From JAZNQN01 sp045590195 (lineage in GTDB: Bacteria; Bacillota; Clostridia; UMGS1883; UMGS1540), in contig JAZNQN010000043.1 in the NCBI GenBank assembly GCA_045590195.1, positions 1 to 46,517 of the forward strand: 46,517 nt of DNA, written 5' to 3'. The position numbers were made by a program, and so were the translations under genes. This document shows, one piece after another, positions 41,955 through 46,517 of the stretch; the first letter of the stretch is position 1, and every line of letters starts with the position of its first letter. The notes under the pieces are model-generated. The model was not told the DNA's origin and did no database searches. It was given only the letters and a program-made list of their open reading frames with translations.

Positions 41955-44461
41955 AACTTTATCTCCAATGTTTTATAAATTTCTGTTTCATCAAAATATA
42001 ATTTACCATTTTTAAATTCAAAATCTATTTCATTTCCGTCAACTTTCAGTTTTGAAACATTTTCTGTAAATTTAACTCCAAAAGATTTTAGCTTAATGGA
42101 ATTTTCAAAAACACCAAGGCATACTTTACTGTCTTTAATTTTAAATTCGCCCCAACAATTTTGAACACTCCATATACAGGAAAAATTGGTGATTTTATAT
42201 GGGTTAAATCCTATATGTCCGTTTGGCAAATCAAACTCAAAACCTGACAAAATTGGTATTAGCGCAAAGCTTGACATTGAACGGGCATAATTACTTCCGC
42301 ATTCAAATTCATTCCAAGGGTTTCGCTTTTTTCCGTCAAAACGGTTTCTGATTGCTCTTGTAACTTTTAAACCATCTTCTATTTTCCCTTGTGAACACAA
42401 AAGTCCTGCAAAAGCATATTCAAAGCCTGTCATAGTTTCTTCACAATAAGGAATCGGAATAATTGGTTTTTCAACGTTTTGAGGATATGAACAAATTATA
42501 GTACCCGATTCGTCGTTTATAGAAAAAACTCTCCATGGATTTGAAAAATCTCGCATAGCTGGTATAAAATTATTTTTCATCATTTCAGAAAGAGCTACAT
42601 CAACTTGTGACTTATCAAATATATTACCAAGCCCCAAAATATCTGCATGCCACTGAGCAAGAAGCTGGTCGATCGCACAGCCGCCTGCAATTTGGTATTT
42701 TAGTTGCTTTACTTCATCGTTCCAGTATTTTTGAGCACCTTCATAATCTTCAGTAATTCTCTTATCTGTTATATCTACTTTTTGAATGAAATATTTTCCA
42801 TTAAAAAGCTCATTTTTCATATAAGCATATCCCATTTCAAAAAGCTCAGTATATTCTTTTTCTTTAACATCATCGTGCAAATATTTTGCCATTTCACTTG
42901 CAGCTTTCAAAGCCGCAAGATACATTCCCTCAAGCCAAGATGATGGACCAAACAGTTCCATATCAAGGGTATGATGTTGCCTACCTTCCAAAACACCGTC
43001 TTTATCAGCATCCCACTTATCTGGATTTTGCGGGCTCCACGCATATTCTAACACTTTTTTAATGCTTTCCCATTTTTCTTTGAGCCACTGATCATCACCC
43101 GAAATTTTCCACTCTCTGTAACACTTTAAAACTGCACCCATTTGTCCATCTACACACGCTCTGAAATCGGTCATTTTTCTTCCAAGAGGAAGCATAATTC
43201 TAAAGCCCATTCTTCCATCTTCATCCATGCTGTAGTTAAACTCCATATCTCTAATTGAGCGTTCAAGATCAGGAAAAAGAAAACATAAGGCGTATGCATA
43301 GTTCCACACATGCTGACAAGTTCCCTCACAAGAGCCTTTATCTGGAAATACCCCTTCCCAACCATAAAACGAGCCATCCTCAAGTCTTAATACAGTTGGG
43401 GATTTAAGAACAGAAAGATTGGATGCTGCAGCATCTATAACTTCTGCCGGTAAAGTTGAGTTATGTAGTGTATTTTTAAACTTAACTGTTCGTGCAAAAA
43501 GTGAATCAAAATTTGACATCGAATATATTGCCGAATCAGCCGAACAATTAAATATGGTTGCATAGTAGTTTTTCCAAGGCTTTCTTATTTCTTCACTTTC
43601 TGTTTCACACCAGTAATTATAGTAATTTGGCACATTCCATGTTAGTACAAACCTTACCTTCTTTTTTTCGCCGGGCAAAACATCAATATCTGCCAAAAGT
43701 GAACATGTATCTTTCGAGCCTTCCGTGTCATAATTACGGTCTTTAAAATTAAGTTGAGATGAAAATTCATTCCAAAAACTCACAATGCCATCTCTCCAAA
43801 AACCTCTGTACCAGTAAGTTTGACAAAAAACATTTTCACAGTCTGTGGCAATTGTTAAGTCACCGTAATTTATATCGTTTTTATCGCTACAGCTATTTTT
43901 CATTGTAATAAAATGAACACCATTTTTATTATCAGAACTATTAATAGAACTTTTAAAAGGGTTTTCAACCGAAAAAGCAATTTGATATTTCATTTCACTT
44001 TTCTCAATATTTTCAACTTCAAATTCAAAAAAAGCCGCCGGTATACTGGAATTTTTACTATCGTGCGGGACAAAAGGGTTAAACGCTGTCATTTTTACAT
44101 TTGCAGGAAATTTTTCGTCATTAAAATTAACAGATGCAATTGGAAATTCACCATTAAACTCGCAGTTTTTAAAATGAGCAAAACCACTCATCCTGCAACT
44201 ATTTGGACCTGTGCCGTAACTGTCGTTATATTGCCCTTCATAATCTTTAATTAAATCTCCATTTAAAACAGCAGCTGTAATTTTACCATCTTTAATTGCT
44301 CTTATTGCAAAATGCGAGTTACCATTTATGCTACCCTTTGAAGGGCGGTTAAATATTTCCCAGTCAACCAGTCGCCCATCTCCTGACAAACCTATGCAGC
44401 CTGTTCCAATGCCGCCTAAAGGAAAAGATATTTTTTCAGTATACTCACCTTTATATAACAT
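41951..44461 (-). CDS. GH116-like glycoside hydrolase (beta-glucosidase/xylosidase group)
   Basis: An 836-residue protein with an N-terminal beta-sandwich starting at FPLGGIGTG and an (alpha/alpha)6-barrel C-terminal half. By hand comparison with human GBA2 (Glu527, Asp677), Glu379 in CEGTCQHVWNY and Asp500 in HHTLDMELFGPSSW are the probable nucleophile and acid/base. GH116 enzymes act on beta-linked glucose, xylose or N-acetylglucosamine; which applies is unknown. No signal peptide is present. An in-frame GTG three codons upstream overlaps the GAGGTG ribosome site, so the ATG is preferred. First gene of the operon. Confidence 0.85.
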   Translation of the reverse strand: MLYKGEYTEKISFPLGGIGTGCIGLSGDGRLVDWEIFNRPSKGSINGNSHFAIRAIKDGKITAAVLNGDLIKDYEGQYNDSYGTGPNSCRMSGFAHFKNCEFNGEFPIASVNFNDEKFPANVKMTAFNPFVPHDSKNSSIPAAFFEFEVENIEKSEMKYQIAFSVENPFKSSINSSDNKNGVHFITMKNSCSDKNDINYGDLTIATDCENVFCQTYWYRGFWRDGIVSFWNEFSSQLNFKDRNYDTEGSKDTCSLLADIDVLPGEKKKVRFVLTWNVPNYYNYWCETESEEIRKPWKNYYATIFNCSADSAIYSMSNFDSLFARTVKFKNTLHNSTLPAEVIDAAASNLSVLKSPTVLRLEDGSFYGWEGVFPDKGSCEGTCQHVWNYAYALCFLFPDLERSIRDMEFNYSMDEDGRMGFRIMLPLGRKMTDFRACVDGQMGAVLKCYREWKISGDDQWLKEKWESIKKVLEYAWSPQNPDKWDADKDGVLEGRQHHTLDMELFGPSSWLEGMYLAALKAASEMAKYLHDDVKEKEYTELFEMGYAYMKNELFNGKYFIQKVDITDKRITEDYEGAQKYWNDEVKQLKYQIAGGCAIDQLLAQWHADILGLGNIFDKSQVDVALSEMMKNNFIPAMRDFSNPWRVFSINDESGTIICSYPQNVEKPIIPIPYCEETMTGFEYAFAGLLCSQGKIEDGLKVTRAIRNRFDGKKRNPWNEFECGSNYARSMSSFALIPILSGFEFDLPNGHIGFNPYKITNFSCIWSVQNCWGEFKIKDSKVCLGVFENSIKLKSFGVKFTENVSKLKVDGNEIDFEFKNGKLYFDETEIYKTLEIKL

Positions 44462-44495
44462 AAAATTCACCTCATAAATTAACTAATTTAATATA

Positions 44496-44523
44496 ATTAT
44501 ATCACGCAAAAAATTCGTGTCAA
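44496..44523 (-). promoter_or_regulatory. sigma-A promoter of the GH116-lacI-GH127 operon
   Basis: On the minus strand, a perfect TTGACA (44518-44523), a 16-base spacer and a perfect TATAAT (44496-44501) lie 34 bases before the start codon. Such a strong promoter would need repression, consistent with the operator in its spacer. Confidence 0.8.
44503..44519. promoter_or_regulatory. probable LacI operator in the promoter spacer
   Basis: CACGCA-AAAAA-TTCGTG is an inverted repeat matching at five of six arm positions. It fills the space between the -35 and -10 boxes of the operon that encodes the LacI regulator. Binding there would block RNA polymerase. Confidence 0.55.
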
Positions 44524-44539
44524 TATGCACGGAAAAATT

Positions 44540-44569
44540 AAAAGCGAACAGATTTTTCTGCTCACTTTT
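44540..44569 (-). terminator. terminator of the TepA-like gene
   Basis: On the minus strand, AAAAGTGAGCAG and CTGTTCGCTTTT pair over 12 bp with two wobbles around a six-base loop, followed by AATTTTT. The 5' arm includes the last codons and the stop at 44562. Confidence 0.75.
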
Positions 44570-45245
44570 TAATCATGTCATTTAGTTTTTCTATTGCATC
44601 CGAAATTGTTCCAACTTTATCAATAAGCCCGCAGGAAACCGCATCGTCTCCCGACAAAATTGTTCCTACATCGTTAGCCATTTCTCCCGTTTCTGACAGT
44701 AGTTTTTTAAGATATTCTTCTTTAATTTTCGAGTTTGAAACTATAAATTTAATAACTCTGTCCTGCATTCTTGTTAAATATTCAAAAGCCTGCGGAACAC
44801 CAATTATTGTTCCCGAAAAACGTACGGGATGAACAGTCATAGTGGCACTTGGAGCAATAAATGAATATTTTGAGGAAACCGCAAGTGGAACGCCTATACT
44901 GTGGCCTCCGCCAAGTACCAAAGATACAACCGGTTTTTTCATTCCTGCTATCATTTCTGAAATTGCAAGTCCGGCCTCAACGTCGCCACCCATAGTATTA
45001 AGAATTATCAAAAGGCCTTTTATATCGCGGCTTTCTTCAATTGTGGCAAGTAGCGGAATAATATGCTCATACTTTGTAGCTTTACTTTGGGGCGGCAAAA
45101 GCATATGCCCTTCTATCTGCCCAATTATTGTAAGGCAGAATATTTTCCCACTTTCGGTTTCTATTTCAGCCGCAGAGCTCTCTTTTATTCGTTCCATATC
45201 AAATTCCTTTTGCTCGCAGCTTTCGTTTTTTATTTCTTCAGACAT
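44562..45245 (-). CDS. tepA: ClpP-fold serine protease, TepA-like (translocation-enhancing protein)
   Basis: A 227-residue ClpP/crotonase-fold protease without a signal peptide. NTMGGDVEAGLAISEMI shapes the substrate groove, the nucleophile is Ser116 in LGGGHSIGVP, and the histidine is His139 in MTVHPVR. It lacks a ClpP-type interface for ATPase partners and resembles B. subtilis TepA, linked to protein translocation and to degradation of small acid-soluble spore proteins. A forespore-type promoter lies in the 53-base gap after marR, so sporulation use is likely. GAGGTG precedes the start. Confidence 0.85.
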   Translation of the reverse strand: MSEEIKNESCEQKEFDMERIKESSAAEIETESGKIFCLTIIGQIEGHMLLPPQSKATKYEHIIPLLATIEESRDIKGLLIILNTMGGDVEAGLAISEMIAGMKKPVVSLVLGGGHSIGVPLAVSSKYSFIAPSATMTVHPVRFSGTIIGVPQAFEYLTRMQDRVIKFIVSNSKIKEEYLKKLLSETGEMANDVGTILSGDDAVSCGLIDKVGTISDAIEKLNDMIKK

Positions 45246-45270
45246 AACAACACCTCACACTAAATACTGT

Positions 45271-45299
45271 TATTATGCCTTTAATACGTTTTTATATAC
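45271..45299 (-). promoter_or_regulatory. forespore sigma (F/G-like) promoter of the TepA-like gene
   Basis: On the minus strand, GTATA (45295-45299), a 17-base spacer and CATAATA (45271-45277) match the forespore pattern, with a perfect fit to the sigma-G -10 element CATnMTA. The -10 box ends 25 bases before the start codon. The -35 box begins at the last base of the marR stop codon. Confidence 0.5.
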
Positions 45300-45745
45300 T
45301 ACTCAATCGTTTTATAAAACGACTGCAAATTTGATACAATTATATCAAGGGATTTATAAAAAATACATCTTTCTTCGTCAGAAAGACCATCGCCAACTTT
45401 TTCAACAATACTCACTATCGTTGAATTTATCTTTTCATATACATTTTTTCCCGCTTCTGTAATTTTATAAATAATGCGATACTTTTTATCGCCCTTATCA
45501 TCAGCCAAAATATAGTTTTTTTCCTTTAACGCTGAAAGCGACTTTGAAATTCCTGCCTTATCTTCCCCACAAAGCTGACAAAGCTGCATTGGTGTAAGGC
45601 CATCGGGATTTTTACCTAAAAAATAAAGGCACATAACATTTGCTGCCTTAAGACCATATTTATCCATTTCAACAGTTTTAATTTTTGTTATAAACTTATG
45701 TGCAAGTGCAATATTCTGATGAAACTTTTCAAATCTTTCAATCAT
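45299..45745 (-). CDS. MarR family transcriptional regulator
   Basis: A 148-residue winged-helix regulator. After an N-terminal dimerisation helix comes LTPMQLCQLCGEDKAGISKSLSALKEKNYI (about 55-84), which contains the recognition helix, then the wing DDKGDKKYRI and a C-terminal helix pair. Two TTGTTGA/TCAACAA palindromes cover its own promoter, so it probably represses itself. No transporter or efflux gene is adjacent; the nearest targets are itself and, across the divergent gap, tadA. AAAGGAG lies upstream of the ATG. Confidence 0.92.
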   Translation of the reverse strand: MIERFEKFHQNIALAHKFITKIKTVEMDKYGLKAANVMCLYFLGKNPDGLTPMQLCQLCGEDKAGISKSLSALKEKNYILADDKGDKKYRIIYKITEAGKNVYEKINSTIVSIVEKVGDGLSDEERCIFYKSLDIIVSNLQSFYKTIE

Positions 45746-45762
45746 TTTTCTGCTCCTTTACA

Positions 45763-45784
45763 TTTTGTTGATTTATCAACAAAA
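45763..45784. promoter_or_regulatory. MarR operator 1, perfect palindrome at the transcription start
   Basis: Perfect ten-bp arms TTTTGTTGAT and ATCAACAAAA are separated by two bases. It begins two bases downstream of the marR -10 box and covers the predicted start site. Confidence 0.7.
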
Positions 45785-45786
45785 TA

Positions 45787-45815
45787 ATAATATCACAATA
45801 TTGTTGAATTGTCAA
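45787..45815 (-). promoter_or_regulatory. sigma-A promoter of marR
   Basis: On the minus strand, a perfect TTGACA (45810-45815), a 17-base spacer and TATTAT (45787-45792) lie 41 bases before the start codon. Operator 2 overlaps the -35 box and operator 1 adjoins the -10 box. Confidence 0.75.
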
Positions 45816-45818
45816 CAA
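45801..45818. promoter_or_regulatory. MarR operator 2, palindrome over the -35 box
   Basis: The arms TTGTTGA and TCAACAA are separated by ATTG and share the half-site of operator 1. It overlaps the marR -35 box and ends 46 bases before the tadA -35 box. Confidence 0.65.
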
Positions 45819-45864
45819 AACCGTGGCGTAATTTTAATTTAAATGGCGTTTTTAATTAAATTAC

Positions 45865-45893
45865 TTGACTATAAGTTATTTTTGTGTTAAAAT
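45865..45893 (+). promoter_or_regulatory. sigma-A promoter of tadA
   Basis: TTGACT (45865-45870), a 17-base spacer and TAAAAT (45888-45893). The predicted start near 45900 leaves a leader of only about ten bases, which begins at the ribosome site GGTGAT. Confidence 0.65.
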
Positions 45894-45910
45894 AGTTGTC
45901 GGTGATTTGT

Positions 45911-46339
45911 TTGAATATTTTTTTGCAGTCTGCTTTGGATGAAGCAAAAAAAGCATTTAAAAATAGCGAAGTCCCGGTTGGAGCTGTTGTTGTTAAAAAT
46001 GGTAAGGTTATATCCTCTGCCCACAATTTAACAAGAAAACACATTGATGTTACGGCTCATGCAGAAATTCTTGCAATTCGCGAGGCCGAGAAAAAACTTG
46101 GCGATTGGCGCCTTGAAGGTTGCGAACTTTATGTAACCTTAGAGCCTTGTATGATGTGTATGGGCGCAATTATAAATTCACGCATCAAAAAAGTATATTT
46201 CGGTGCTTACGACAAAGACTTTGGCTTTGCTCTTTCAAACCATTTCACTATGCCACATAATGTAGAAATTTATGGTGGCATTTGCGAGGATGAATGTAAG
46301 AAAGTTTTAAAAGATTTCTTTTCTTCTCGTAGAATTTAA
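45911..46339 (+). CDS. tadA: tRNA-specific adenosine deaminase TadA
   Basis: A 142-residue zinc deaminase that converts A34 of tRNA-Arg(ACG) to inosine. The site is HAE (His50, Glu52) and PCMMC (Cys80, Cys83). TTG at 45911 is the preferred start, six bases after GGTG. An in-frame TTG at 45896 lies before the predicted transcription start and a GTG at 45902 sits in the ribosome site, so both are unlikely. In B. subtilis tadA is followed by the SRP RNA and dnaX; here a tRNA-Ser fragment follows within five bases of the stop and that order is broken or lies beyond the window. Confidence 0.93.
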   Translation: MNIFLQSALDEAKKAFKNSEVPVGAVVVKNGKVISSAHNLTRKHIDVTAHAEILAIREAEKKLGDWRLEGCELYVTLEPCMMCMGAIINSRIKKVYFGAYDKDFGFALSNHFTMPHNVEIYGGICEDECKKVLKDFFSSRRI

Positions 46340-46343
46340 ATAC

Positions 46344-46385
46344 GGAGAAGTATCGAAGTGGTCATAACGGACATGACTCGAAATC
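46344..46385 (+). tRNA. tRNA-Ser (anticodon CGA) 5' half, interrupted after the anticodon loop
   Basis: The acceptor strand GGAGAAG, D-arm (TCG...CGG) and anticodon stem CATGA with loop CTCGAAA (anticodon CGA at 46379-46381) are all typical. The expected 3' stem TCATG is replaced after TC by CCCTCGG, and no variable arm, T-arm or CTTCTCC acceptor partner follows in the 132 bases left. The gene is therefore disrupted here, most simply by an element inserted at the anticodon loop. A remnant or an intron are alternatives. Confidence 0.75.
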
Positions 46386-46517
46386 CCCTCGGTTACACTG
46401 TAACTGTACCCCCACAAATGGCTTAACCGTGCGGGTTTAAGCGAGGTTCAAACCTTGTTTTTACACCCTTATCTAGCGGTTTTTCTAGCCATTTCTAACA
46501 TTTTTCTAACAAAATTT
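46386..46517. other. repeat-rich DNA after the broken tRNA-Ser, possible att arm of an integrated element
   Basis: No complete gene is visible. Three inverted repeats follow one another: GTTACA-C-TGTAAC (46392-46404), GCTTAA...TTAAGC (46421-46442) and AGGTT-CA-AACCT (46444-46455). Then TCTARC occurs four times at 10-12 base steps (46472, 46484, 46494, 46505). On the minus strand the last 49 bases are also open, with a TAA stop at 46469, so they could instead be the end of a gene entering from outside. The dense repeats suit integrase or excisionase binding. Confidence 0.4.

Noticed and set aside
44842..45462. Open frame of 206 codons on the plus strand opposite the TepA-like and marR genes
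   Set aside because: It spans two convincing minus-strand genes and their promoter gap and shows only low-complexity translated sequence.
1..46517. CRISPR arrays, insertion sequences or toxin-antitoxin modules
   Set aside because: No regularly spaced repeats, transposase motifs or small paired genes were seen; apart from the two ends the window is densely packed ordinary genes.

Overview
The window is chromosomal DNA from an AT-rich, low-GC, endospore-forming member of the Clostridia, probably an uncultured gut anaerobe of the Oscillospiraceae type. The evidence is Firmicutes-type gene content with strong Shine-Dalgarno sites, sporulation genes (gpr, spmA, spmB, spoIID and a TepA-like gene), an anaerobic flavodiiron oxygen/NO-reductase fusion, B12-dependent methionine synthesis, and cytoplasmic plant-polysaccharide glycosidases. 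No transposase or CRISPR array is visible. Genes are densely packed and the longest gap is about 260 bases.

Layout. 1-46: 5' half of a tRNA-Leu on the minus strand, cut by the window edge. 245-1662: pfkA-mscL. 1789-3799: gpr facing spmB-spmA, with only 2 bp between the stop codons. 3861-8479 (minus): spoIID, tsaC/ywlC, ywlE, rimI and the flavodiiron fusion. 8547-10985 (minus): a class A penicillin-binding protein, divergent from a small membrane protein (11133-11540). 11576-12808: a family 2 glycosyltransferase. 13071-17906 (plus): ychF, metF and a split methionine synthase. 17943-21961 (minus): a beta-helix protein and an unrecognised TIM-barrel protein, probably glycosidases. 22077-31378 (minus): a seven-gene housekeeping run (DUF5662, recJ, rel, MBL hydrolase, hemZ, nucleoside kinase, radA). 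31572-39080 (plus): Asp23, murT-gatD, ridA and leuA-leuC-leuD-leuB. 39107-44461 (minus): GH116, LacI regulator and GH127. 44562-45745 (minus): TepA-like protease and MarR regulator. 45911-46339: tadA. 46344-46517: a tRNA-Ser(CGA) gene that stops matching a tRNA after its anticodon loop and runs into repeat-rich DNA, consistent with a mobile-element junction.

How it fits together. The left third is rich in sporulation functions. spmA and spoIID share the same promoter-like sequence (TAATAAA-N13-CATATATTTTA, sigma-E-like). In both genes it lies across a hairpin whose 3' arm contains the Shine-Dalgarno G-run. Transcripts reading in from upstream would carry the full hairpin, whereas a sporulation transcript starting in the loop would free the site. 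A forespore-type promoter (GTATA-N17-CATAATA) precedes the TepA-like gene. The right third shows compact regulator logic: a MarR gene with palindromes at its -35 and start region, and a LacI gene inside the operon whose promoter spacer carries a likely operator. Both sugar operons encode enzymes without signal peptides, so they probably act on imported oligosaccharides. All functional calls come from motif recognition and gene context; no database search was run.
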